From Corynebacterium tuberculostearicum SK141 (GTDB lineage Bacteria; Actinomycetota; Actinomycetes; Mycobacteriales; Mycobacteriaceae), in the NCBI RefSeq assembly GCF_000175635.1, contig NZ_ACVP01000012.1, positions 1 to 64,000 of the forward strand: 64,000 nt of DNA. The letters run 5' to 3'. How positions within the stretch are numbered: position 1 is the first letter of the stretch; each line of letters begins with the position of its first letter. Positions 45,043-54,284 of the stretch are shown here, piece by piece. The notes beneath the pieces are model-generated. The model did not search any database and was not told the origin of the DNA. It worked only from the letters and a program-made list of their open reading frames with translations. The position numbers were made by a program, and so were the translations under genes.

Positions 45043-46128
45043 CTATTTGCGGTGATTGCCCCCGCGGTGGTGAGACGTGTCGCGTGCCACGCGCCGGGCC
45101 CGCACGCGCGCGGATTCGGAGGAAAAGCGGCCCGGTTCTTCGGCTACCGGGAGCGCACGCCAGCTGAAGTTCTGCTCTCCTGGGATAGAGGAGACCAACT
45201 CCGCCAGCTTGGCGCTGGCCTGCGGTTGTTGTGCTTGCTCATTGTGCTGCTGAGCTGGCGCATCTGGCTTAGCGGGTGCAGCCGGCTGGGCCTGCGGCCC
45301 TTTCGGGCGGCGCGAGCCGCTGGGCAGTGCCGTCACGATGGCTTCGCCGGAAAGCGTGTGCTCCCAGACCTCGGGCTGAGCCGGTGTGGCTGCGCGCGCG
45401 GCGGCGGGAATCGCAGGTTGTGGCGCGGGCACGCGCAGTGGCGGAACAGCGGGGGAGAAGAGCTCCGCGGTGGTGGCCTCATCGGCGGGGATATCGACGG
45501 CAAGCATGCCGTGGCTCGCGTAGGCGCGGGCAGAAAGCCCCGCCCCAGAACCGTGTGCCGCAGCGAATGCGGCGCGCAGTCCAGGGAGCGCGGCACTGTC
45601 GCCGAGGGGACCGAGAACCGTATCGTCGCAGGTCGCCACCGCGGTGCCGGCAAGGTCGTCCAGTGTGACGAAAAATTGCTGCGTGCCCATCTGCTCAAGC
45701 TGAGCGGGCGATAGGTCGCCGGCAGCGGTATCGATCAGCACGCCTCGTCCGCCGGAGAGCAGCGCGGTTCCTTGCGGTTGGTCATTGACCGGCACCATCC
45801 AGGGCCACAGGCCCAGTGACACGGCAACCTCGACCTGGCCGTCAACTACCTCCACGGTGGCGATCGTCTGCGGCTGTGCAGAGGAGGCCTTCAATCGCTC
45901 CAAGGCGGGATATTCCGCCGCCTCGACCTCGTCCAGAAACCCTAAGAAGCCGAAGTCTGAGCGAACGCGCCAGCCGTTGGTGTAGGTATCGGGTTCTAGG
46001 GAGACGTCGACAAGCGCAGCGTGCTTCGCCACGCCGGGGATACTCAATGCGGTGCCCAGCACTGGGTGCTCGAGGACCGCAACATGCTCCACGCCGAAGT
46101 AACTAGTCGCGAGCGGGTATAGCGCCAT
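45043..46128 (-). CDS. Hypothetical protein with Ala/Pro/Gln-rich C-terminal region
   Basis: 361 residues, no signal peptide and no transmembrane segment. Residues 1-215 appear folded (PLATSYFGVEHVAVLEHPVL, WRVRSDFGFLGFLDEVEAA, LGLWPWMVPVNDQPQG). Residues about 225-320 are low complexity (Ala/Pro/Gln), and the last 25 residues are basic (RVRARRVARDTSHHRGG). Converges on selB with 27 bases between, and diverges from the BCCT transporter. No family recognised. The tight spacing to selB is not evidence of linked function because the genes face each other. Confidence 0.65.
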   Translation of the reverse strand: MALYPLATSYFGVEHVAVLEHPVLGTALSIPGVAKHAALVDVSLEPDTYTNGWRVRSDFGFLGFLDEVEAAEYPALERLKASSAQPQTIATVEVVDGQVEVAVSLGLWPWMVPVNDQPQGTALLSGGRGVLIDTAAGDLSPAQLEQMGTQQFFVTLDDLAGTAVATCDDTVLGPLGDSAALPGLRAAFAAAHGSGAGLSARAYASHGMLAVDIPADEATTAELFSPAVPPLRVPAPQPAIPAAARAATPAQPEVWEHTLSGEAIVTALPSGSRRPKGPQAQPAAPAKPDAPAQQHNEQAQQPQASAKLAELVSSIPGEQNFSWRALPVAEEPGRFSSESARVRARRVARDTSHHRGGNHRK

Positions 46129-46255
46129 AGAAAGTCACTCCCAAGGTTAAAGGCCGGTAAACAATGCGTAGCTCATTTTACGCATATGGGGGAAGGGCTG
46201 GCGCCAGCTTTATATCCTGCGAGTTTTTATTAATGTATAGACAGCTCTCTTAAAA

Positions 46256-48259
46256 GTGACACCCGGAAAACAGAATAGGAGTAGACCCATCTCTTCTTCA
46301 TCGTCTTCCTCATCCCGCCCTGTGCGTGGGGTAAATAGCTCGGAGGAAAGCAAAAAGCGCACCCGCAACGCCAAGCGCATCCTAAAGGACATTATGTACC
46401 CGCATAATATCCACCCCGCGCTGGTACCGGGCGTCTCCATTGAGGACCAGAAGGTCAAGTACGGAGTGGACAAGCCGATCCTCTTTGTGGTCGGCGGACT
46501 GGTCGTCGCCTTCGTAATCTGGGGTGTGATTGCGCCCGAGCAGGTCTTCGATGCTTCTTCGGCAGCGCTCGATTGGGTGATGCGTAACTTGGGCTGGATC
46601 TTTACCGCCTTGGCGACGTTCCTGATGTTTTTGCTCATCATCTTGGCCATTTCAAAGTACGGCAAAATCCCTCTCGGACTAGATGGGGAGAAGCCGGAAT
46701 TTTCCACGGTGAGCTGGGCTGCGATGCTCTTTGGCGCCGGCATTGGCATCGGCATTATCTTCTTCGGCCCCTTCGAGCCGCTGAGCTACTACCTTTCGCC
46801 GCGCCCGGGCGCCTATGAGGCTGCGAGCGATGAAGCGGTGCTGGGCGCCATGGCGCAGGCAGCCATGCACTGGGGCTTTAATGCCTGGGCAATTTACGCC
46901 ATCGTGGGCCTGTGCGTGGCCTACGTGTCCTTCCGCCGCGGCCGCGTGCCGCTGATGAGCTCCATCCTGATGCCGCTCTTTGGCAATCGCTCCTCTGATT
47001 CCCTGCCCGCGCGCATCATCGATGGCCTGGCCATTATTGCCACTCTCTTCGGCACCGCCGCCACGCTGGGCATCGGTGCGCTGCAGATCGGCCGCGGCGT
47101 GGAATTGGTTAGCGGCTGGTCTACCACCGGCAATGCCGCGGCGCTGGTAATCATCGTGGTACTGTCCATCGGAACGATCTTCTCGGCCGTCTCCGGCGTG
47201 GCCAAGGGCATTCGGTGGCTCTCCAATATCAATCTGGTGCTGGCCATGGCACTGGCCCTGTTCTTCTTCGTCGTGGGGCCGACCGCCTTCTTGGCCAATA
47301 TGCTGCCGGCCGTGGTGATTGAATATCTCGATGAAATGCCGCAGATGCTCTCTGCCAATATGGGCCAGGGGGAAGATATGGTTGCGTTCCTGTCCTCTTG
47401 GACCACCTTCTACTGGGCGTGGTGGGTATCCTGGTCGCCATTCGTGGGCGTCTTCGTAGCCAAGATTTCCCGCGGGCGTACCATCCGCCAGTTCGTGCTT
47501 GGCGTGCTGCTTATTCCCTCGGCCATCATTGTTGCCGCTTTTACCATCCTGGGCGGTACCACCATTTGGTTGCAGCGCCGCGATGGCGATATCGCCTCAG
47601 ATGGCACTATTGATTCCATGCCGGCGGCAGAAGACATCTTTTTCAAGGTCTTGGACCACTTCCCAGGAGCGGAGTGGATGGCGCCCATCGTCATCATCAT
47701 GCTGGTGGTCTTCTTCATTACCACGGCTGACTCCGCATCCATTGTGAACTCGCAGCTCACCCAGCGCGGCAACCCCAAGCCCAACCCGGTGGTTACGGTC
47801 TTTTGGGTGGTATGTATGGCCGGCATTGCTGTGGTCATTTTGCTTGCCGGTGGCCGTAATGCGCTGCAGGGCCTGCAGAACCTTATTACGGTGACGGCTT
47901 TGCCTTTCGCGGTTATCATCGTGCTCATGTGCATCGCGTTGGTGCGCGAGCTGCGCCATGATCCTGCCTCCATCCGTCATTTCTACGAGGACGAAGCGGT
48001 CTCTAATGCGATCGTGCGGGGCGTGCGCGATTATGGCGATAACTTTGCCCTGTCTATCGAGCCGACAGACGGCGACTACGCAACGGGCGCGCACTTTAAC
48101 TCCACTGCAGCAGAGGTGACCGATTGGTACGCGCGCACGGACGAAGAGGGCCGCGCCGTGGGCTATGACTATGAGGCAGGCGAGTATGTGGACAACGATC
48201 CATCTATCAAGAATGGCGAGTTCATCTCTCCGGTACCGGAAGATAAGGAAGAAAATTAA
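46256..48259 (+). CDS. BCCT family osmoprotectant transporter
   Basis: 667 residues. Twelve transmembrane helices with the BCCT signatures: glycine-rich MLFGAGIGIGIIFFGPFEPL in TM3 region, and the TM8 aromatic box region TFYWAWWVSWSPFVGVFVAKISRGRT. Members import glycine betaine, carnitine, ectoine or choline with Na+. The long hydrophilic N-terminal (about 75 residues) and C-terminal (about 110 residues) tails fit corynebacterial EctP/LcoP-type carriers, where the tails sense osmotic state. The start is uncertain: the GTG at 46256 gives the full frame but AGGAG at 46278 has no good start after it; an internal GTG at 46322 or ATG at 46394 is possible. Confidence 0.9.
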   Translation: MTPGKQNRSRPISSSSSSSSRPVRGVNSSEESKKRTRNAKRILKDIMYPHNIHPALVPGVSIEDQKVKYGVDKPILFVVGGLVVAFVIWGVIAPEQVFDASSAALDWVMRNLGWIFTALATFLMFLLIILAISKYGKIPLGLDGEKPEFSTVSWAAMLFGAGIGIGIIFFGPFEPLSYYLSPRPGAYEAASDEAVLGAMAQAAMHWGFNAWAIYAIVGLCVAYVSFRRGRVPLMSSILMPLFGNRSSDSLPARIIDGLAIIATLFGTAATLGIGALQIGRGVELVSGWSTTGNAAALVIIVVLSIGTIFSAVSGVAKGIRWLSNINLVLAMALALFFFVVGPTAFLANMLPAVVIEYLDEMPQMLSANMGQGEDMVAFLSSWTTFYWAWWVSWSPFVGVFVAKISRGRTIRQFVLGVLLIPSAIIVAAFTILGGTTIWLQRRDGDIASDGTIDSMPAAEDIFFKVLDHFPGAEWMAPIVIIMLVVFFITTADSASIVNSQLTQRGNPKPNPVVTVFWVVCMAGIAVVILLAGGRNALQGLQNLITVTALPFAVIIVLMCIALVRELRHDPASIRHFYEDEAVSNAIVRGVRDYGDNFALSIEPTDGDYATGAHFNSTAAEVTDWYARTDEEGRAVGYDYEAGEYVDNDPSIKNGEFISPVPEDKEEN

Positions 48260-48262
48260 TAC

Positions 48263-48279
48263 TTGACAATTATTGGCTG
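48263..48279. promoter_or_regulatory. Possible metal-regulator operator before the ZIP transporter
   Basis: TTGACAATTATTGGCTG contains the 9-base palindrome CAATTATTG and partial symmetry beyond it, located 15 bases before the ZIP start. It also supplies a TTGACA hexamer. An Fur-family (Zur) or other metal repressor site is possible but the match is too weak to name one. Confidence 0.25.
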
Positions 48280-48293
48280 GTAGGGTGCCAGCT

Positions 48294-49091
48294 ATGACTT
48301 TTAGTACCTTTGCCTTTGCCTTCGCCTTGGTGCTGCTGTCGGGTCTATCGACCTCGATTGGCGGCGCTTTGGCGGTGGGAAGGCGCGAGCCGGGGCCGGC
48401 TTTTATGGCCGCTGCACTGGGGCTTTCGGCCGGCGTGATGCTGTATGTCTCCTTTATGGAGATCCTGCCGGAAGGCATTGCGCAGCTTTCCGACGCCCTC
48501 GGCGAGGAAACCACCGGCACCTGGGCCGCCGTCGGGGCGTTCTTTGCTGGCATCGCCGTCATCGCCATCATTGACCGGCTCGTGCCGGAGGAGATTAATC
48601 CCCATGAGCCGGCCACCACGGCCGAAGAAGCCCGCCGCAAGAAGCTAATGAAAACTGGCGTATTTACCGCCTGCGCGCTGGGCCTGCACAATTTCCCCGA
48701 GGGGTTTGCCACCTTCCTTTCCGGCCTGGATTCTAAGGAAGTTGCGGTGCCGGTGGCGGTGGCCATCGCCATTCACAATATCCCGGAAGGCATTGCGGTG
48801 GCTGTTCCGCTGCGCGAGGCCACTGGCTCCCGCAAGAAGGCCTTTTGGTGGGCCACCTTGTCTGGCCTGGCCGAGCCGCTCGGCGCGCTCATCGGCTTCG
48901 GCCTTCTCTTGCCGGTTATTGGGCCGGCGACGATGGGCATTAGCTTCGCCGCCATCGCCGGCATTATGGTCTTCATCTCGCTGGATGAGCTATTACCCAC
49001 TGCTGAGGAAACCGGCGAGCACCATCACGCTATCTACGGCTTGATTGCCGGCATGGCCGTGATGGCGGTTTCGCTGATGCTATTTATGTAG
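48294..49091 (+). CDS. ZIP family divalent metal transporter (ZupT-like)
   Basis: 265 residues from the ATG at 48294. Eight transmembrane helices; TM4 has HNFPEG and TM5 has HNIPEG, the paired metal-site motifs of the ZupT/GufA branch, plus SLDELLPTAEETGEHHH near the end and an acidic/His loop. Imports Zn2+ and possibly Fe2+ or Mn2+. It follows the BCCT gene after 34 bases but probably has its own promoter. Confidence 0.9.
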   Translation: MTFSTFAFAFALVLLSGLSTSIGGALAVGRREPGPAFMAAALGLSAGVMLYVSFMEILPEGIAQLSDALGEETTGTWAAVGAFFAGIAVIAIIDRLVPEEINPHEPATTAEEARRKKLMKTGVFTACALGLHNFPEGFATFLSGLDSKEVAVPVAVAIAIHNIPEGIAVAVPLREATGSRKKAFWWATLSGLAEPLGALIGFGLLLPVIGPATMGISFAAIAGIMVFISLDELLPTAEETGEHHHAIYGLIAGMAVMAVSLMLFM

Positions 49092-49118
49092 CCGGCTATG
49101 CAGCCGGGCTACGGCGTT

Positions 49119-50066
49119 TTAAGCCTCCGCCGGCTGGGCGGAGGTGGCCGAGGTCTTGCCAAAGGAGGCCTTGACCGCCATCACGATGGTGGCAACCACT
49201 GTGCCAAGCACCAGGCCGCAGACCATGGACATACCGGTATCTGCCAGCCACGCCAGGGCTCCGTTGGAAATATTTTCGGTCACGGAGGCAATGAACTCGT
49301 GTGGCTGATCCATTCCGAATTCGTGCAGGCCTTTGACTACGATGTGGCCGCCTACCCACAGCATGGCGGCGGTACCGATGACGCCGATGATATCGAGTAC
49401 GACCGGCATGCCCTTGACCAGAGCGGTGCCGATGGTGGAGTTGCCATTGTGGCGCTTATTGAGGGCCATGCCAATATCGTCCATCTTGACCAAGAGGCCT
49501 ACGGCGCCGTAGACACCCAGGGTCAGCAAGATGCCGACGAAGATGAGGGCACCCAGGCGCATCCAGAATGGCTGGTCGATGACCTCATTCAAGGAAATGA
49601 CCATGATCTCGGCAGACAAAATGAGATCCGTGGTGATAGCGGACTTGACCAAGCTATCTTCGGCGTCTGCGCCCTTTTCCTGGACTGATTCAGTTTCCTT
49701 CTCTCGGTGGGGAAGAAGGTGATGCAGGATTTTTTCCGCGCCTTCAAAGCATAGATAGGTACCGCCGCACATCAAGATGGGCGTGAGCGCCCACGGCGCG
49801 ATCCAAGAGAGGATCATGGCGATGGGCAAGATGATTACGAGCTTATTGATGAGCGAGCCCTTGGTAATGCGCCAGATCATCGGCAACTCGCGCTGGGGCT
49901 TAATTCCCTCCACGTATTGTGGGGTTACGGCAGCATCATCGACTACCACACCTGCGGCCTTCACGGAGGTCTTGCCCGCAAGGGCGGCCACATCGTCAAC
50001 GCTAGAGGCAGCGGAGCGGGCGATCAGGGCGACGTCGTCAAGCAGGGCAAAAAGGCCACCGGCCAT
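49119..50066 (-). CDS. DUF808 (YedI-type) membrane protein
   Basis: 315 residues. Begins MAGGLFALLDDVALIARSAA, the DUF808 hallmark, with further conserved PQYVEGIKPQRELPMIWRI and CFEGAEKILHHLLPH. Five to six transmembrane helices follow, with DLILSAEIMVISLNEV. Function unknown. The DUF402 and exported-protein genes lie just upstream on the same strand (gaps of 3 and 0 bases), suggesting a three-gene operon. Confidence 0.87.
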   Translation of the reverse strand: MAGGLFALLDDVALIARSAASSVDDVAALAGKTSVKAAGVVVDDAAVTPQYVEGIKPQRELPMIWRITKGSLINKLVIILPIAMILSWIAPWALTPILMCGGTYLCFEGAEKILHHLLPHREKETESVQEKGADAEDSLVKSAITTDLILSAEIMVISLNEVIDQPFWMRLGALIFVGILLTLGVYGAVGLLVKMDDIGMALNKRHNGNSTIGTALVKGMPVVLDIIGVIGTAAMLWVGGHIVVKGLHEFGMDQPHEFIASVTENISNGALAWLADTGMSMVCGLVLGTVVATIVMAVKASFGKTSATSAQPAEA

Positions 50067-50069
50067 AAA

Positions 50070-50606
50070 TTATCCTTCTGGGGTTAAGGTGATGTTATCG
50101 GACCACGTTAAGTGTATCCCCTGATGCGCCAGCCAAGCCATCGCATCATCACCGCTGCGAGTAATGCCCTCGACCGCGGCAAGTGTGGTGTCGATCGCCT
50201 TCTCGGCGTCCTCGGCGGAAATCAAACCGGCGGAGGTTGCGGCAGAGAGTTCATCAATATCGAGCACGGAAATGGGCTCGCCGCGCGTGGCAACAAGATC
50301 CACATAAAGATCGCGGGTGGTCCACACCGCGCCATCGCGTTGGATTTCGGCCACATCAATATAGAAGTCCTGGTGGACGTCTACACCAGGGCGGAAATGG
50401 AAGATATTGGCACGCAGGTTGAGATCGGGCAGCAGCCACGATTCCAGGTAGCCAAAGCGCGGGTGATCGGCGCCGCGAGCCATGTAGAGGCCGAAATCCG
50501 TCTCGGTGTACGTGTCGACCTCGCGCAGGAAACCCTTGGGGTCGGTATTGGTGTACTCGGCGGTATTAAAGGTCTCGCGCTTGACCGGATGGAGATCCGC
50601 CGGCAT
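50070..50606 (-). CDS. DUF402 domain protein
   Basis: 178 residues, soluble. The DUF402 core contains GLYMARGADHPRFGYLESWL, DVHQDFYIDVAEIQRDG and WTTRDLYVDLVATRGEP, with the conserved acidic and tyrosine residues of the FomD/Ntdp-like fold; some members are nucleotide phosphatases. The C-terminal helix pair follows. Directly abuts the exported-protein gene (stop at 50607) upstream. Confidence 0.8.
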   Translation of the reverse strand: MPADLHPVKRETFNTAEYTNTDPKGFLREVDTYTETDFGLYMARGADHPRFGYLESWLLPDLNLRANIFHFRPGVDVHQDFYIDVAEIQRDGAVWTTRDLYVDLVATRGEPISVLDIDELSAATSAGLISAEDAEKAIDTTLAAVEGITRSGDDAMAWLAHQGIHLTWSDNITLTPEG

Positions 50607-51335
50607 CTACTTCACCTCAAGGAAGGCGGCGGTGGGGGCGAAATTGCAGCGGGATTCCTGGGTGTTTACGCCGCCAGAAAGCAGTGCGATGACGGTGCCC
50701 TTGCCAGTCTGGGCGGTGCCGGACAAGGTGGTAGGGCCGTCTTGATTGATGCCGTTGTTATTCAGTGGGGTGACGCCGCTGCGCAGGGTGTCAAGGTTGA
50801 ACCACTGCACGTTCATCCCGCCTTGTTCGCGTGCGGCCGGTGGGGTGCCGAGGGCGGTGAAGAGGAAGACGGTTTCGCCAGGCTTTGCGCCCGGTGCCGG
50901 CATTTCGGTGGGGCCAGGAACGGCGATGGCCGAGCCCATGGCATCGCTGGTGCCGCCAATGCAGTGTGCGGAAACTGTGGGCCAGTAGAACTGGCGGAAG
51001 TTCGGGTTATTGCCCTCTGGCATGGCTACGCCGCCCTTGCCATTGCCGCCGCCGGCGAAGAATGCGAGGCCCGACAAGATGGCGTTGCGAACATCCTCGG
51101 GAATCCAAGGTTGTGCCGCAAAAGCGCGGATGCGGTCCTGGGTTTCCTGATTGGGGCGGCCGAGCTCGTCCAGCGGGCTATGGGAGGATGCCTGCTGCAC
51201 CAAGGAAGAAAGATCCGGTGCGGAAGCCTGCGCTGGGGCGACGAGGGGAGAGGCGAGGCCGATGAGCGCGGCCGTGGCAGCGGCGATATAACCGGTGCGG
51301 CTGGACAGGCGCCAGGTGGTGCGGGCGTGGCTCAC
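50607..51335 (-). CDS. Putative exported protein
   Basis: 242 residues from the GTG at 51335, chosen for the AAGGAA 9 bases upstream and for the Sec signal that then begins the protein (TWRLSSRTGYIAAATAALIG with cleavage after APAQASA). The mature part is Gly/Pro/Asn-rich with two cysteines (AHCIGGTSDAM, ESRCNFAP) likely to form a disulfide. No enzyme motif. Probably surface-located or secreted. It is first gene of the apparent operon with DUF402 and DUF808. Confidence 0.68.
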   Translation of the reverse strand: MSHARTTWRLSSRTGYIAAATAALIGLASPLVAPAQASAPDLSSLVQQASSHSPLDELGRPNQETQDRIRAFAAQPWIPEDVRNAILSGLAFFAGGGNGKGGVAMPEGNNPNFRQFYWPTVSAHCIGGTSDAMGSAIAVPGPTEMPAPGAKPGETVFLFTALGTPPAAREQGGMNVQWFNLDTLRSGVTPLNNNGINQDGPTTLSGTAQTGKGTVIALLSGGVNTQESRCNFAPTAAFLEVK

Positions 51336-51610
51336 GTTATCAATTCCTTGGGTGCGGTCTCGGGATGGGCGTTCAAGCCCCATTAGTCACATTTGTAACA
51401 ATATTACCTACAGTAACGATAGTGATGCTTATGGGAGTGTCAAGTGCATTCGCAATCTATAAGATTTTTCGCCCGTTCTATACGGTGCGTTACGGGGTAA
51501 AGCCATCCCCAATGCTGCACTTGGCCCTTTAAGGGGGTATCGTGGGAGCTCGTTCAAGATCAATTTCGCGCGCGCAAGCGCCGTAGATCCTCCGAAGGAG
51601 AACCCCACTA

Positions 51611-53521
51611 GTGAGTAATACCGAGTTCCGTAATGTTGCCATCGTCGCGCACGTTGACCATGGCAAGACCACCCTGGTCAACGGCATGCTGGAGCAGTCC
51701 GGCGCCTTTGGTGACCACGGTGAACACACGGACCGCGTCATGGACTCCAATGATCAGGAGCGCGAGCGCGGCATTACCATTCTGGCCAAGAATACGGCCA
51801 TTCACCGCAAGGGCCTGGGCAAGGACGGCCAGGACCTGATTATTAACGTCATCGACACCCCAGGCCACGCCGACTTCGGTGGCGAGGTTGAGCGCGGTAT
51901 TTCCATGGTGGATGGCGTCGTCTTGCTTGTCGATGCCTCCGAGGGCCCGCTGCCGCAGACCCGCTTCGTGCTCACCAAGGCACTGGAAGCCAAGCTGCCG
52001 GTTATCATCTGCGTGAACAAGACTGACCGCCCGGATGCCCGCATTGACGAAGTTGTCTCCGAGTCTCAGGACCTGCTGCTGGAAATCGCCGCCGGCCTGG
52101 AGGACGAGGAAGCTGCGGCCGCCGCCGAGGAGCTGCTGGACCTGCCGGTTCTCTACGCTTCCGGCCGCGCCGGCGTTGCCTCTACCGAGAACCCAGGCGA
52201 TGGCAACGTCCCTGAGGGCGAGGATCTGCAGCCGCTTTTCGACGTCATCTATAACGTCCTGCCAGAGCCTTCCGCTACCGTCGACGCCCCACTGCAGGCG
52301 CACGTGACCAACCTGGACGCCTCCGACTTCCTAGGCCGTATCGCGCTGCTGCGTATCTACGCCGGACGCATTAAGAAGGGCCAGCAGGTGGCCTGGATCC
52401 ACTACGACGAGGATGGCAACCAGCACACCAAGACCGTGAAGGTCGCCGAGCTGCTGCGCACCGTCGGCTTCGAGCGCCAGCCCGCTGAGGAGGCCATCGC
52501 CGGTGACATCGTTGCTATCTCCGGCATCTCTGACGTCATGATTGGTGACACCATCGCCGATCCAGAGCACCCAGAGGCCCTGCCGCGCATCACCGTAGAC
52601 GAGCCGGCCATCTCCATGACCATCGGCGTGAACACCTCCCCGATGGCAGGCCAGGGCGGCGGCGATAAGCTCACCGCGCGTATGGTCAAGGCCCGTTTGG
52701 AGCAAGAGCTCATCGGTAACGTTTCCCTGCGCGTGCTGCCCACCGAGCGCCCCGACGCATGGGAGGTCCAGGGCCGTGGCGAGATGGCGCTGTCCGTGCT
52801 TATTGAGTCCATGCGCCGCGAAGGCTTCGAGCTGACGATTGGTAAGCCGCAGGTTGTGACCAAGGAAATCGACGGCAAGACCTACGAGCCATACGAAATC
52901 CTTACCATTGACTCCCCGTCCGAGCACCAGGGTGCTATTACCCAGCTGCTGGCCGCCCGCAAGGGCCAGATGCAGGCCATGGACGTGCGCGAGGGCGACT
53001 GGGTACGCATGATCTTCCGCGTTCCTGCCCGCGGTCTCATCGGCTTCCGCACCCAGTTCATGACCGAGACCCGCGGTGCCGGCATCGCTAACTCCATCTC
53101 TGACGGCCTGGATGTCTGGGCCGGCGAGATCAAGTCCCGCCCGACCGGCTCCCTGGTGGCTGACCGCACCGGCCAGATCACCCAGTACGCGCTGATGCAG
53201 CTGGCTGACCGCGGCAACTTCTTCGTCGAGCCGGGCGCCGAGGCTTATGAGGGCATGGTCGTTGGTGCCAATAACCGCGATGAGGATATTGACATCAACA
53301 TCACCAAGGAAAAGAAGCTGACCAATATGCGCTCCGCCACCGCGGATGCCACGGTCACCCTGGCTAAGGCACAAACCCTTTCCCTGGAAGAGGCGCTGGA
53401 GTTCTGTGGCAACGACGAGTGCGTCGAGGTCGCCCCGGACGTTCTGCGCGTGCGCAAGGTTGAGCTTTCCGCTACCGACCGCAAGCGTGCCGCCGCCCGC
53501 GCGAAGCAGATGAATAAGTAA
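51611..53521 (+). CDS. typA: Translational GTPase TypA/BipA
   Basis: 636 residues. GTPase domain with AIVAHVDHGKTTLVNG, RERGITILAKNTAI, DTPGHADFGGEVER and VNKTDRPDARIDEV. EF-G-like domains and the TypA-specific C-terminal domain follow (ARGLIGFRTQFMTETRGAG, ending VEVAPDVLRVRKVELS). It is a ribosome-binding factor needed for assembly or stress adaptation. GTG start with CGAAGGAG 6 to 8 bases upstream. Marks the start of the block syntenic with Rv1165 onward. Confidence 0.96.
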   Translation: MSNTEFRNVAIVAHVDHGKTTLVNGMLEQSGAFGDHGEHTDRVMDSNDQERERGITILAKNTAIHRKGLGKDGQDLIINVIDTPGHADFGGEVERGISMVDGVVLLVDASEGPLPQTRFVLTKALEAKLPVIICVNKTDRPDARIDEVVSESQDLLLEIAAGLEDEEAAAAAEELLDLPVLYASGRAGVASTENPGDGNVPEGEDLQPLFDVIYNVLPEPSATVDAPLQAHVTNLDASDFLGRIALLRIYAGRIKKGQQVAWIHYDEDGNQHTKTVKVAELLRTVGFERQPAEEAIAGDIVAISGISDVMIGDTIADPEHPEALPRITVDEPAISMTIGVNTSPMAGQGGGDKLTARMVKARLEQELIGNVSLRVLPTERPDAWEVQGRGEMALSVLIESMRREGFELTIGKPQVVTKEIDGKTYEPYEILTIDSPSEHQGAITQLLAARKGQMQAMDVREGDWVRMIFRVPARGLIGFRTQFMTETRGAGIANSISDGLDVWAGEIKSRPTGSLVADRTGQITQYALMQLADRGNFFVEPGAEAYEGMVVGANNRDEDIDINITKEKKLTNMRSATADATVTLAKAQTLSLEEALEFCGNDECVEVAPDVLRVRKVELSATDRKRAAARAKQMNK

Positions 53522-53532
53522 AAAGCCGCACC

Positions 53533-54195
53533 CTAGGTGATGGTGATTGCTGCTGAAGTGGCCACCATCGCCGCAACCGCTGCCGCCTCCTCAACTACGG
53601 CCTTGACCGCAGAGGAGGCGGTTTTGTCATACTCGACCTCTTTCTTGATCTCCTGAATGCGTGCCCGCATCTCGCGGCGCTTCATTCCCTCCGCATCGTT
53701 TTTCAGCAGGGTATAGGCGCCGCTGACCTCGCGGAGGATATCCAGGATGATGACGTCATTGACCGTGGCTGGTCGCTGCGCCTCCAGGACTGCAACCAAC
53801 CGTTCGCGCAGTTCCTTTTCCAGCTCCAGGTCCGTCATGATGTAGCGGTCGCCGCTAATCTGCCACCACTTGGCCTTTTCCACATCGAGCTGTCCATTCG
53901 CGTGGAAATCCAAGGCGATGATTTCCCGCGGGGTAAACCACGAAGCCTCCAACAGGCTCTGCATGCTGGTGGCCTTGTGCTGCTGCAGCTCTTCCCAAGC
54001 CCAAGCCAACACGGGGTGCTCCGGGCGCTGTGGAGTAGTCTCTACCTTCTTTTTCTCACCGAGCTCTACGTGCCCGCCCAGCAGCAGGTCCGCGAGTACG
54101 GTGGCGCGCAGAGCGGCCTCATTATTGGACACCCAGTCTTCCTTCTTGCCGTTGTCCTTGGTCAGTAGAAGGAACATTTCCTGGCAGATGAGCAT
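53533..54195 (-). CDS. GPP34 (GOLPH3/VPS74-like) family protein
   Basis: 220 residues. The N-terminal MLICQEMFLLLTKDNGK and the helix ALRATVLADLLLGGHVELGEKKKV are typical of GPP34, known in eukaryotes as the phosphoinositide-binding Golgi proteins GOLPH3/Vps74. Actinobacteria carry many such proteins of unknown role, perhaps membrane-lipid binding. The C-terminal 30 residues are Ala/Val-rich. The gene converges on typA with 11 bases between stops. Confidence 0.8.
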   Translation of the reverse strand: MLICQEMFLLLTKDNGKKEDWVSNNEAALRATVLADLLLGGHVELGEKKKVETTPQRPEHPVLAWAWEELQQHKATSMQSLLEASWFTPREIIALDFHANGQLDVEKAKWWQISGDRYIMTDLELEKELRERLVAVLEAQRPATVNDVIILDILREVSGAYTLLKNDAEGMKRREMRARIQEIKKEVEYDKTASSAVKAVVEEAAAVAAMVATSAAITIT

Positions 54196-54284
54196 TTGGG
54201 CCTCCTCAAAAGTAGCGGTCTATGGCCGAGTCTAGCGCCAATAATCTTCGTTTCGGCGGGGGAAAAGGACTAAAGTAGTCCGCG

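Noticed and set aside
52331..53374. 347-codon minus-strand frame across typA
   Set aside because: Shadow of typA; the plus-strand protein is fully conserved over this stretch.
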